64,000 nucleotides of DNA from Ochrobactrum chromiisoli (GTDB taxonomy: Bacteria > Pseudomonadota > Alphaproteobacteria > Rhizobiales > Rhizobiaceae). The stretch covers positions 124,001 through 188,000 of the forward strand of contig NZ_JAPHAV010000002.1 of assembly GCF_026241335.1 (NCBI RefSeq), given 5' to 3'. Shown in pieces: positions 1 through 7,513 of this stretch (position 1 is the stretch's first letter; the number at the start of each line of letters is the position of its first letter). The position numbers and the translations under genes were made by a program. Below the pieces are notes generated by a model. That model worked only from the letters and a program-made list of their open reading frames with translations, made no database searches and was not told where the DNA came from.

Positions 1-266
1 GAGGTTTTTTACCTTCCGACAAGGTGCTTGAACGCGACCTCTCCAAAGCTGGTCTGGTTTTGAAAGAGATTGATCATTTCGGTCACTCTTATGCGCTCAC
101 GCTGGCTGAATGGCGGCAGCGTTTTACTGCCAATTGGCCTTCGATTGAAAAGCTGGGCTTTGACGACCGGTTCCGCAGGCTTTGGGAATATTATCTTTGT
201 TACTGCGAGGGCGGGTTTGAAGAAGGCGCGATCAATGTCGGCCTTTATACGATTGAACATGCTTGA
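1..266 (+). CDS. cfa: Cyclopropane-fatty-acyl-phospholipid synthase, C-terminal end (partial)
   Basis: The gene enters from the left edge; its frame runs from base 3 to a TGA at 264-266, so only the last 87 residues are visible. The stretch GGFLPSDKVLERD-type start, followed by DRFRRLWEYYLCYCEGGF near the end, is the typical C-terminus of the SAM-dependent CFA synthase family, which adds a methylene bridge to unsaturated phospholipid acyl chains at the membrane. The SAM-binding core lies outside the window. In alphaproteobacteria cfa genes often belong to the RpoE-ChrR regulon, and that pair is encoded 1.4 kb downstream here. Family assignment is fairly sure although the catalytic part is not seen. 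Confidence 0.8.
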   Translation, partial: GFLPSDKVLERDLSKAGLVLKEIDHFGHSYALTLAEWRQRFTANWPSIEKLGFDDRFRRLWEYYLCYCEGGFEEGAINVGLYTIEHA

Positions 267-297
267 TGACATGAATCCACGGATGCAGGAGGCACCG

Positions 298-666
298 ATG
301 CAATGGATACGCATAATAGGGAGCATAGCCGTGTTAACGCCGTCGATTGCGCAGGCTGGCGACATAAGCGGCAACTGGGCGCGCGGCGATGGCAAGGCGC
401 GGGTCAAGATTGCAGAATGTGGCAAGGATATTTGCGCCACCAATACGTGGATCAGGTCCGGAACCCCAAAAGAAAAAGCCGGCGACCGTCTGGTTATGAA
501 CATAAACCAGATTGCGGGCGGCCAATATTCTGGAACTGCTTTTGATCCCCAGCGCAACCTTACCTACAAGCTTAGCGTAAAGGTAAACGGCGATAAAATG
601 ACGACCTATGGCTGCGTTCTGGCAGGTCTTTTGTGCCGTGATGTCAGTTGGTCACGCATAAAGTAA
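298..666 (+). CDS. DUF2147 family periplasmic protein
   Basis: The product has 122 residues with a signal peptide (about residues 1-18, ending near IAQAG) followed by one small domain with GDISGNWARGDGKARVKI at its start and cysteines near residues 40, 45, 103 and 109. This matches the DUF2147 pattern, a lipocalin-like exported fold of unknown function. The start at 298 is chosen because AGGAGG lies at 287-292 with five-base spacing; an in-frame ATG at 271 has no such site. It follows cfa by 31 bases in the same direction and is probably co-transcribed with it. Function is unknown; a role in envelope stress is inference from the neighbours. Confidence 0.72.
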   Translation: MQWIRIIGSIAVLTPSIAQAGDISGNWARGDGKARVKIAECGKDICATNTWIRSGTPKEKAGDRLVMNINQIAGGQYSGTAFDPQRNLTYKLSVKVNGDKMTTYGCVLAGLLCRDVSWSRIK

Positions 667-719
667 CGCAGAATGCATAATGTTTTAGTTAAGCCGGTTG
701 GCACTGGAGAGTGGTTTAG

Positions 720-1124
720 ATGAAATCCTATATTGTCGCTTATGTGGTCACAGCCTTCGCTTTTCTGGCCATTGATTCAGTCTGGCTGACGAATATGGCC
801 AATGTGTTTTATCGCCCTGCCATGGGTGATATGCTTGCGCCAAGTTTCCGTCTCGCTCCAGCAGTCGTATTCTACGTGATTTTCGTATTTGGACTGGTGT
901 TTTTCGCAGTGCGACCGGGACTTCTCGCAGGAAGTGGAGCTGTTGTGTTGCTCAACGGTGCGCTTTTAGGATTTGTTGCCTATGCGACTTATGACCTGAC
1001 CAATCAAGCCACATTGAAAAACTGGTCATGGGCCCTGACAATTGTCGATCTGATCTGGGGGACTGTGCTGTCTGCCGTCTCGGCCTATATTGGCTATTGG
1101 GTAACGTCGCGTTTGGTCGGCTAG
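720..1124 (+). CDS. DUF2177 family membrane protein
   Basis: This 134-residue protein is almost entirely hydrophobic with about four membrane segments (around residues 5-22, 40-62, 68-88 and 100-128). The motifs IDSVWLTNMANVFYRPAMG and ATYDLTNQATLKNWSW are characteristic of DUF2177 proteins. No biochemical role is established for the family. It lies 53 bases after the DUF2147 gene and 14 bases before tspO. DUF2177 genes are commonly found with cfa, photolyase and ChrR genes in proteobacteria, so membership in the singlet-oxygen regulon is a reasonable inference from context. Confidence 0.78.
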   Translation: MKSYIVAYVVTAFAFLAIDSVWLTNMANVFYRPAMGDMLAPSFRLAPAVVFYVIFVFGLVFFAVRPGLLAGSGAVVLLNGALLGFVAYATYDLTNQATLKNWSWALTIVDLIWGTVLSAVSAYIGYWVTSRLVG

Positions 1125-1138
1125 ACTGGAGAAGTAAT

Positions 1139-1591
1139 ATGCAGAAATTGGGTCTTCTGGCGGTCTTCGTCCTTGTGACGATTACGATTGGCATGACGAT
1201 GGGTATCAGTTTTCCTCCGGGTGAATGGTATGCATCGCTACAAAAGCCGTGGTTTACGCCGCCCAACGGCGCTTTTGCGCCAATCTGGACGATCCTCTAT
1301 GTCTTGATTGCGATTGCGGGCTGGCGAACCTGGTTGAAGGACACCGGTTGGCAACGTCGCGGGCCATGGTTTGGTCAAATGGTGCTGAACTTTATCTGGT
1401 CGCCTATTTTCTTCGGTGCCCATATGACGATGCTTGGACTGGTGGTTATTATTGGCGCATGGCTTTGCGTGCTGTTGTTCATCATCCGCGCATGGCAGCC
1501 TGATCGCATATCCGCATTGTTGTTTTTGCCATATATCGTCTGGCTGTTTTTGGCGACTGCTTTGAATGCAGCCATCGTGGTTCTAAACTGA
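1139..1591 (+). CDS. tspO: TspO/MBR family tryptophan-rich sensory protein
   Basis: The 150-residue product has the five-helix TspO/peripheral benzodiazepine receptor layout, with the hallmarks WYASLQKPWFTPPNGAF at about residues 29-45, an internal NFIWSPIFFGAH, and a WLFLATALNAAIVVLN end. TspO proteins bind tetrapyrroles and sterols in the outer or inner membrane and influence tetrapyrrole turnover and stress responses. The ATG at 1139 gives the normal family length (about 155); upstream in-frame codons overlap the previous gene. It closes the cfa-DUF2147-DUF2177-tspO run and is followed at once by a terminator. Link to the RpoE-ChrR response is inferred from position. Confidence 0.9.
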   Translation: MQKLGLLAVFVLVTITIGMTMGISFPPGEWYASLQKPWFTPPNGAFAPIWTILYVLIAIAGWRTWLKDTGWQRRGPWFGQMVLNFIWSPIFFGAHMTMLGLVVIIGAWLCVLLFIIRAWQPDRISALLFLPYIVWLFLATALNAAIVVLN

Positions 1592-1595
1592 AAAT

Positions 1596-1625
1596 GAAAA
1601 AGGCGGCAATTTTGCCGCCTTTTTC
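1596..1625. terminator. Bidirectional rho-independent terminator between tspO and chrR
   Basis: A perfect nine-base stem AGGCGGCAA / TTGCCGCCT (1601-1609 with 1612-1620) is flanked by A5 on the left and T5 on the right, so it can terminate transcripts from both sides. It ends the plus-strand tspO run and overlaps the end of chrR on the other strand. Confidence 0.85.
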
Positions 1626-2289
1626 AGATGCCTATCAGCGGTTGAACCATGCGCATCAGCCAACCCTGGAATTTTAGTGGGGCATCCGTCACGGCAAGGC
1701 ATATGCAATCACCGCCGTTCGAAGCGATTGGTTGATGCACAAGATCGGCATTTGCTTCTTCAATATCGCCGCGCGCAAAAATGCCGGTTTCATCTTCGAA
1801 ACTGCCACAAAGCACCAGCGTCAGCTCGCGTCCGCCGTGGCCGTGTTCGGGTACAGGTTTGCCAGCCGGGATCTTCAGCAGCCTGACATTGGTTTCGCCA
1901 TCATTGATCGCAATCGGCACCTGATAAGCACCACGACCAAGAGATTTCCATTTCAAATCAGGCAGATCGCCACCAACGTAAGAGCGCAGTGGTTCAGGCA
2001 GAATGGCAGGCGTTGCAAGGGGTGAGCCGCGATGTTGCACGGGTTGCGGGGGCATCTTCGGCTGATTTGTGAGCCGGTCTTTTATCGAATCCCATGAATC
2101 AATTTTGATTTGCTGCGGAGCGACTGTTTCGAGAAGCTCACCGCCAATTTGCTCAAATTGTTTAAGCCGGGAGCGGCAGGCAGGGCAAAGCGCGAGATGT
2201 GTTGCGACAGCGATACTCCAGCCTTCAGCCAGTGTTCCGGCTGCATAGCTTGAGAGAAGTTCGTCGCTTAGATGGTGTTGAATGTTCAT
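1624..2289 (-). CDS. chrR: ChrR-type zinc anti-sigma factor (cupin)
   Basis: This 221-residue protein is a ChrR-type anti-sigma factor. From the ATG at 2289 the zinc ligands fall at His6, His31, Cys35 and Cys38 (HLALCPAC), the same numbering as in Rhodobacter sphaeroides ChrR, which supports that start over the GTG one codon upstream. The C-terminal half is a cupin domain with EHGHGGRE (His149, His151, Glu155) and His185. In the family the N-terminal domain sequesters the ECF sigma factor, and release follows singlet oxygen or organic peroxide. The start overlaps the sigma stop codon by one base (TGATG), indicating translational coupling. Confidence 0.92.
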   Translation of the reverse strand: MNIQHHLSDELLSSYAAGTLAEGWSIAVATHLALCPACRSRLKQFEQIGGELLETVAPQQIKIDSWDSIKDRLTNQPKMPPQPVQHRGSPLATPAILPEPLRSYVGGDLPDLKWKSLGRGAYQVPIAINDGETNVRLLKIPAGKPVPEHGHGGRELTLVLCGSFEDETGIFARGDIEEANADLVHQPIASNGGDCICLAVTDAPLKFQGWLMRMVQPLIGI

Positions 2290-2864
2290 CACTGCGCTCC
2301 CGAATTATCGAGCGCAGAACGCAATTTGTTAAATGCCAGCCGCAGGCGTGATTTCACGGTTCCTAAAGGCAGATTGAGCTTTTTGGCTATCGCACTGTGG
2401 GTGCTTTCCTCGAAATAGGCGAGTTCGAGCAATGCGCTTTGCTCTTTTGGCAGGTTCGCCATCGCAGCCCGCAACTGATTGGCGGATTGTTTCTGCGCAA
2501 TCAGAATGTCGGCAGGCTGCTCTTCATCGGGCACGAAGGCCGGGTCGGTTGGGTCGAATTGCGGACGCCGCGCACGCCGAATGGCATCAATGCGTTGATT
2601 GCGTGCAATCGTGAAAATCCAGGTAGACAGGGCTCCTTTGGAAAAATCAAACTGGTCTGCCTTGTTCCAGACTGCAATCATGGTTTCCTGCATCAATTCT
2701 TCCGCTGTTTGCGTATCGGCAGACAATTTGGCCATATAGGCTTTAACGCGCGGTGCGAAATGTTTGAAAATCGCCTCGAACGCGTCCATGTGGCGCCGCG
2801 AACTGACCGCCAGCATCAATTCCTCCAGGGAGGGCTGATTTTCAGAAGCAGTCCGCTCGGTCAT
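2289..2864 (-). CDS. rpoE: ECF sigma factor RpoE (ChrR-controlled)
   Basis: The 191-residue protein carries sigma region 2 (about residues 28-95, with AEELMQETMIAVW and STWIFTIARNQRIDAIRR) and region 4 (about 130-185, with ALLELAYFEESTHSAIAKKL and LGTVKSRL). It has no region 3, as expected for an ECF sigma factor. The start at 2864 (MTERTASE) matches family length; the open frame upstream has no family similarity. It is the first gene of a two-gene operon with chrR, and such ECF factors direct the singlet-oxygen response. A promoter matching the factor's own consensus lies about 110 bases upstream, suggesting autoregulation. Confidence 0.92.
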   Translation of the reverse strand: MTERTASENQPSLEELMLAVSSRRHMDAFEAIFKHFAPRVKAYMAKLSADTQTAEELMQETMIAVWNKADQFDFSKGALSTWIFTIARNQRIDAIRRARRPQFDPTDPAFVPDEEQPADILIAQKQSANQLRAAMANLPKEQSALLELAYFEESTHSAIAKKLNLPLGTVKSRLRLAFNKLRSALDNSGAQ

Positions 2865-2974
2865 CCGTGTTGAATCCCATATGCTCAGATGCGACAAAGC
2901 CAGAAGCGGCGAATAGCACTCTATTTTCTTTTGCCACGTCTGTGAGCTGAAGGAAACGTTTGTATTCATAAAGC

Positions 2975-3004
2975 TTGATACGAAGGCAAAATGAAACTGG
3001 ATCA
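2975..3004 (-). promoter_or_regulatory. Candidate RpoE-dependent autoregulatory promoter of rpoE-chrR
   Basis: On the minus strand TGATCC (3004-2999) is followed after exactly 18 bases by TATCAA (2980-2975). The known R. sphaeroides RpoE promoter pattern is TGATC(C)-N18-TAAGA-like, so the -35 element and spacing match fully and the -10 partly. It lies between the stop of the GGDEF-EAL gene and the sigma start, the expected place for autoregulation. Confidence 0.6.
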
Positions 3005-3021
3005 CAGTCCAGGTAAAACTG

Positions 3022-4860
3022 TCAATTTTTTGTGCTGTACGGCTGTATGATGGCTGAGTGTCGGGGCTGATAATCTTGCCCATAATCGCGTAAAAGAGTG
3101 GTGGCAGTGTCATACTCTACGGCTTTGGAAAAGGCATAGCCTTGCCCAAGCTGGCATCCCATTTTTTCGAGAGTTTTTGCCAATTCAAGCGTTTCAACAC
3201 CTTCTGCGACGAGTTTGATGTTCAAGTCTCTGGCGATTTGTACAATGCCTTTTACAATCGCGACACTTGGATCACCGGGCACAAGACGGCATACAAAAGA
3301 CCGGTCAATCTTGATGATGTCGACCGGAACGGTGAGAAGATGGGCCAGTGCAGCAAAGCCAGTGCCAAAATCATCGAGCGCGATACGCACACCCAGTAAG
3401 CGAAGGTTTCGAATACCTGATGCAACAACATCGTCGCGCTGCCCGATATAGGCGTTTTCTGTTACCTCTATGATGAGATGGCACAGCGGAACATTATATT
3501 GGGCAAATGTCTTTGAAACGAAAGCAGCAAGATCACCCACATAGAAGTCTGCTGCTGTGACGTTAACGCCGACATGCTGTACGGGAAGGCCCAGGTCCAG
3601 CCAGCGCCTTATGTCCTGCGCGACGATAGAAAGCATATATTGGGTGATCTCGGATGCAATATGCACATCGGAGAAAGATTCCTGAAACATGGCCGCAGAA
3701 AGAATGTCACCTGACGGCGTTGTCATACGGCTCAATGCTTCAAAGCCGATTATTTCCTTCGTATCAAGCCGGATGAGTGGCTGATAATGTGCCGTAATAC
3801 GCTTTTCTTCGAGCGCTTCACGCACTTCCCTGATCGAGTTTCGCCTGTGAACGATCCGGGTGCCGACATTGGCTTGATAAAGCACAAAACTGCCGCGTGC
3901 ATTTTCCTTGGCATGATAGAGCGCAAAATCCGCATTCCGGCGCACAGTCTGCGGATGCGTATCAAGAGCAGCAAGAACTGCTCCGCCGATCGTCACGCGT
4001 GGCAGGATTGTCTGACCGTCACAATGGACAGGCGAAGACAGAGCTTCAAAAACAAGATCTGCCGCATGATCAAGGTCGTAGAGTGCTTTATGGTTCTGGA
4101 TGATGACGGTAAACTCATCCCCGCCCGTACGGAATGTTATATCCGGCGAAAGAGCCGCTGCAATGCGCGTGGCAATCGTGTTGATCAACACATCACCCAC
4201 TTCATGGCCAAACGTATCGTTGGTGACTTTGAGGTTATCAATGTCGATAACAAACAAGGCCCAGCTACCGGGTAATTCGCAACGCAATTGCGACAGCGCA
4301 TCATCAAAGGCTGTGCGATTGGCGACGCCCGTCTGAATATCCACCGTCGCTCTTCGCTCATAATTGAGGATTCGCATTTCGCGCATCATCGCAAGCTTGC
4401 AAAGCCCCACAGCTATATCGATGATTTCTTGCTCGGCTGCCGATGGCGTGTGCTTCTCATCAAAATAGACCGCCAATGCGCCCAGAGCATCGCCTGTATC
4501 GCTGAGGATGGGGATTGAAGTGCATGCAAGCAGCCCCAGTGGCAGGGCGAGCTGCTTATAACTTGCCCACTTGGGATCATTTTCAATATCAGAAACGACG
4601 ACCGGCACTTTGTAATAAATGGCACGACCGCAAGAGCCGACGTTCGGCCCAACGACAATTCCATTGAAAGAATAGCCGTAACTATCGGGGAGATTTGGCG
4701 CGGCGAGCATATGCAGCATTCCCGCCTGATCGACGGAGCAAATCATCGTGCGGGCATTTAAAATCAGCCCTTCAATTCCAAGACACAACTGCTCAAGCGT
4801 TTGCTTCAGAGGATTGCCTCTGGCTATCAGCTCAAGAACATTGTTCTGAAATTTTAGCAC
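3022..4860 (-). CDS. GAF-GGDEF-EAL cyclic-di-GMP protein
   Basis: The 612-residue cytoplasmic protein has an N-terminal GAF-type sensor (about residues 15-160, with GSCGRAIYYKVPVVVSDIE), a GGDEF diguanylate cyclase domain (about 170-330, with an intact GGDEF at 246-250), and an EAL phosphodiesterase domain (about 345-600). The EAL domain has GFEALSR at about 372-378 and the later motifs EVTEN, DDFGTGF, KIDRSF, AEGVE and QGYAFS. All key EAL residues look present. The RxxD product-inhibition site before GGDEF is absent (LSPD at 237-240). No membrane segment is seen. The start is a GTG preceded by AAGGGGA. The two domains could make or degrade c-di-GMP in response to a ligand bound by GAF; which activity dominates is not visible. 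Confidence 0.92.
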   Translation of the reverse strand: MLKFQNNVLELIARGNPLKQTLEQLCLGIEGLILNARTMICSVDQAGMLHMLAAPNLPDSYGYSFNGIVVGPNVGSCGRAIYYKVPVVVSDIENDPKWASYKQLALPLGLLACTSIPILSDTGDALGALAVYFDEKHTPSAAEQEIIDIAVGLCKLAMMREMRILNYERRATVDIQTGVANRTAFDDALSQLRCELPGSWALFVIDIDNLKVTNDTFGHEVGDVLINTIATRIAAALSPDITFRTGGDEFTVIIQNHKALYDLDHAADLVFEALSSPVHCDGQTILPRVTIGGAVLAALDTHPQTVRRNADFALYHAKENARGSFVLYQANVGTRIVHRRNSIREVREALEEKRITAHYQPLIRLDTKEIIGFEALSRMTTPSGDILSAAMFQESFSDVHIASEITQYMLSIVAQDIRRWLDLGLPVQHVGVNVTAADFYVGDLAAFVSKTFAQYNVPLCHLIIEVTENAYIGQRDDVVASGIRNLRLLGVRIALDDFGTGFAALAHLLTVPVDIIKIDRSFVCRLVPGDPSVAIVKGIVQIARDLNIKLVAEGVETLELAKTLEKMGCQLGQGYAFSKAVEYDTATTLLRDYGQDYQPRHSAIIQPYSTKN

Positions 4861-5059
4861 GCATTCCCCTTCGTTTCGTCGTCTTATTTTGATTGTAATT
4901 TTACACGGTTATATCATTTTTCAAAGGACTGTCTTATGGGAGTATCGAATATAGTTACTTCAATATTTATTGAAGATTCATAAGTTTATTGCTTTTTTAC
5001 TTTGTAGATTGTGAGCCTAAAATTAGAAATTGGTAATAGAAGGCGCACTGTTTCAATAA

Positions 5060-5215
5060 TCGATCATCACCGCACCCATATCACGTTATGTGCCGGTAGA
5101 TGGCGTGGTCTATGCTTTGGTTTGCATTCTGATAGAAGCGGGTAAGACAACGATTGGCGCCCCTTCTTATAAGAGAGGTGTTGTGCACGAATTCCCGATG
5201 CTGCAAGCGTCGTGA
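5060..5215 (+). pseudogene. Possible decayed coding fragment in the 4861-5337 gap
   Basis: The 477-base gap between the GGDEF-EAL gene and the next importer is AT-rich up to about 5040. It then contains a 52-codon stretch without stops that lacks an ATG and reads like protein (SRYVPVDGVVYALV, then GAPSYKRGVVHEFPML). I cannot assign a family. It could be the end of a deleted gene or chance. Nothing else coding is seen in the gap. Confidence 0.25.
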
Positions 5216-5231
5216 TTTGGCCATATGCGCC

Positions 5232-5246
5232 TGAATGACAGGCTCA
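5232..5246. promoter_or_regulatory. TGA-N9-TCA box (possible RirA iron box) before the first Fbp-type operon
   Basis: TGA-ATGACAGGC-TCA lies 91 bases upstream of the ATPase start. TGA-N9-TCA is the core reported for the rhizobial iron regulator RirA. Six fixed bases are weak evidence alone, and the substrate of this importer is not proven to be iron. Confidence 0.3.
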
Positions 5247-5337
5247 ATGTAAAATCACGCCCGTGCCTTGTGGTTTTTGTCATCGCTCTGTCATGGGGGC
5301 AGAATAAAAGCGCGCAAACAATCAAAGATTGCGGGCA

Positions 5338-6414
5338 ATGTTACACGTCTCAAATATATGCACTGATTTTGCTGTTCAGGCCGAGGGGATAAGCCTGGCC
5401 TATGGCTCAAGCATCATCCTTAAAAACATTGATCTGAATTTGCCAAAAGGCCAGACGCTTGCGCTGCTCGGTCCATCGGGGTGTGGCAAGACCACATTGC
5501 TGCGTCTGGTGGCAGGTCTTCTCGCACCAACAACAGGTTCCGTCATGATTGATGGCGTGAAGGTTGCCGATGCTGCAACGGGGCGCTTTTCTCCGCCGGA
5601 AAAGCGTCAGCTTGGCATGGTGTTTCAGGATTACGCACTGTGGCCGCACATGTCGGTTTATAGGAATGTCTCGTTTCCGCTTGAAATGCGTGGGGTCGGA
5701 CGGGCCGAGCGTGAGACTCGTGTGAAATCGGCATTGGATCGGGTTGGCCTTTCGGGTTTTGGTGATCGCTCGATCAGCGATATGTCGGGCGGTCAGCAGC
5801 AGCGTGTGGCGATTGCGCGTGCAATTGTTGCCGAACCTGGCCTCGTGCTGTTTGATGAACCGCTTTCCAATCTTGATCGTGAATTGCGTGAAAACATGGT
5901 CAATGAAATCGGCCAGCTTGTCGCCAATCTCGGTCTGACCGCAATTTATGTGACGCATGATCAGAGCGAAGCTTTCTCACTGGCGCATCAGGTGGCGATC
6001 ATGCGCGCCGGTGTTATCGAACAGCTTGCGGCACCCGAAATTCTCGTTGCGCAGCCGACCACACCAGCGGTTGCCGATTTTCTTCGGCTTGGCTGTGTGA
6101 TGCCGGTGGAACGAGCGAGCGCTGGCTATCGGATAGCGCAAACGGACATTCATCTTTCACATCTTACGGCTCCCGAAATGGCCACGCACGTGCTGCTGCC
6201 GTCACGCTCGGTTCGCACTGTTGAAATGAGTGATGCATCGATTCCTGCGACCGTTCTGCGCACACAGTTTCGCGGTGATGGGCACCTGACGACTGTCCGC
6301 ATCGGTTCACAGCATGAGGGGCATGAACTGACCTATCTTGATAATCATCGTCACACGCCCGGTGTTCCTGTCGGCATAGCAATCAATGCTGAAGAGCTCC
6401 GCTGGTTCGCCTAA
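5338..6414 (+). CDS. FbpC/PotA-type ABC transporter ATPase
   Basis: This 358-residue protein is the ATP-binding subunit of an importer encoded by 5338-9193. It has a Walker A GPSGCGKTT (about residues 47-55), signature MSGGQQQRVAIARAI, Walker B VLFDEPLSNLD and switch VTHD, followed by a C-terminal TOBE-like regulatory region (about 240-358). The ATG at 5338 is preferred to the in-frame TTG three codons earlier; neither has a strong ribosome site. Unusually the ATPase gene comes first, then the binding protein and the fused permease. Relatives move ferric iron, putrescine/spermidine or organic phosphonates and phosphates. Confidence 0.88.
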   Translation: MLHVSNICTDFAVQAEGISLAYGSSIILKNIDLNLPKGQTLALLGPSGCGKTTLLRLVAGLLAPTTGSVMIDGVKVADAATGRFSPPEKRQLGMVFQDYALWPHMSVYRNVSFPLEMRGVGRAERETRVKSALDRVGLSGFGDRSISDMSGGQQQRVAIARAIVAEPGLVLFDEPLSNLDRELRENMVNEIGQLVANLGLTAIYVTHDQSEAFSLAHQVAIMRAGVIEQLAAPEILVAQPTTPAVADFLRLGCVMPVERASAGYRIAQTDIHLSHLTAPEMATHVLLPSRSVRTVEMSDASIPATVLRTQFRGDGHLTTVRIGSQHEGHELTYLDNHRHTPGVPVGIAINAEELRWFA

Positions 6415-6449
6415 CAATCACTTCACGTCCCATATCTCAGGAGAGATTT

Positions 6450-7412
6450 ATGAAGAAGTCGCTTATCGGTGCTGGTATGGCATTTGCCGCAGCTCTGCTC
6501 GCAAGCACGGCTGCATTTGCTGACATCACCGTTTATTCAGCTGGTCCCGGCAAACTGATTGAAGGCCTGGCCGCTGGTTTCACAGCCAAGACAGGCACGA
6601 AGGTCAATGTCTTTCAGGCAACGACAGGCAAGGTAATGGCGCGTATCGAAGCTGAAGCCGCCAACCCTGTTGTCGACGTTCTGATTTCAGCCTCATGGGA
6701 TACAGCAACGGATTTCGCCAAGCGCGACTGGCTTGTGGCATACACAAGCCCAAATGCTGAAAAAGTTCCCGATTTTCTGAAAAATGAAACGGCTGTTGCA
6801 CAGGGCGTTTCGGCACTTGGCATCGCATGGAATCCAAACAGCAAGACTCCAAAGCCAACCGAATGGGCTGACCTTGCCAAGCCTGAATACAAAGATCTGG
6901 TGAACCTTCCAGATCCATCGCAGTCGGGTGCAACTTTCGAGCTTGTTGCAGCGCTTTCGGAAACGCAGGGCTGGGATCTTTTCAAGAAGCTCCATGAGAA
7001 TGGTGCGGTTGCTGCCGGTGCTAACGCAGAAGCGCTGAACCCCGTGCTTCAGGGCGCGAAAGCCGCTGTTTTCGGCGCTGTCGATTATATTTCCCTCGCA
7101 GGCAAGGCCAAAGGCGAGGCCATTGACGTGATCTTCCCGACATCGGGCACCGTCATTGCGCCGCGTCCGGCCATGATCCTTAAATGGTCCAAAAATCAGG
7201 ATGAAGCCAAGCAGTTCATTGATTACATGCTTTCGGAAGAAGGCCAGAAGATGGTGGCAAAAACCTATCTGATGCCCGCACGTTCCGACCTTTCTGCAAA
7301 TCGTCCTTTGATCAACGATCTAAAGATTCTGAAGATTGATGCAGCGGCCGTTTACGGCAATCGTGATGAAACGCTGAAAGAGTTCAACGCGATTTTTGGC
7401 GCGAAGAAGTAA
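6450..7412 (+). CDS. AfuA/FbpA-family periplasmic binding protein
   Basis: The 320-residue protein has a clear signal peptide (residues 1-24, cleaved near TAAFADI) and the class II binding-protein fold of the ferric-iron group: DITVYSAGPGKLIEGLA start, VDVLISASWDTATDF and an EEGQKMVAKTYLMPAR end. It lacks the adjacent-tyrosine pair that FbpA and FutA proteins use to hold ferric ion, so the ligand may instead be a phosphorylated compound such as those bound by AfuA or 2-aminoethylphosphonate binders. Preceded by AGGAGAG with good spacing. It delivers its ligand to the permease at 7514. Confidence 0.8.
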   Translation: MKKSLIGAGMAFAAALLASTAAFADITVYSAGPGKLIEGLAAGFTAKTGTKVNVFQATTGKVMARIEAEAANPVVDVLISASWDTATDFAKRDWLVAYTSPNAEKVPDFLKNETAVAQGVSALGIAWNPNSKTPKPTEWADLAKPEYKDLVNLPDPSQSGATFELVAALSETQGWDLFKKLHENGAVAAGANAEALNPVLQGAKAAVFGAVDYISLAGKAKGEAIDVIFPTSGTVIAPRPAMILKWSKNQDEAKQFIDYMLSEEGQKMVAKTYLMPARSDLSANRPLINDLKILKIDAAAVYGNRDETLKEFNAIFGAKK

Positions 7413-7420
7413 TGAACCGG

Positions 7421-7446
7421 CGGCTCTCTCAATATTGGGAGAGCCG
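7421..7446 (+). terminator. Intercistronic hairpin between binding protein and permease
   Basis: A ten-pair stem (CGGCTCTCTC with GGGAGAGCCG, one G-T pair) encloses AATATT and is followed by a T-rich run. It starts nine bases after the binding-protein stop. It should cause partial termination or protect the upstream message, giving more binding protein than permease. Confidence 0.8.
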
Positions 7447-7513
7447 TTTCATTTTGTTTATTTTTAAAAGCGCTGTCATTTTCCCAGACAGCGGGAATAC
7501 CGCAGAGGCAATC

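Noticed and set aside
2865-3113. 83-codon N-terminal extension of the sigma factor
   Set aside because: The extension overlaps the GGDEF-EAL gene end and the candidate promoter and is not family-like; the ATG at 2864 gives the normal length.
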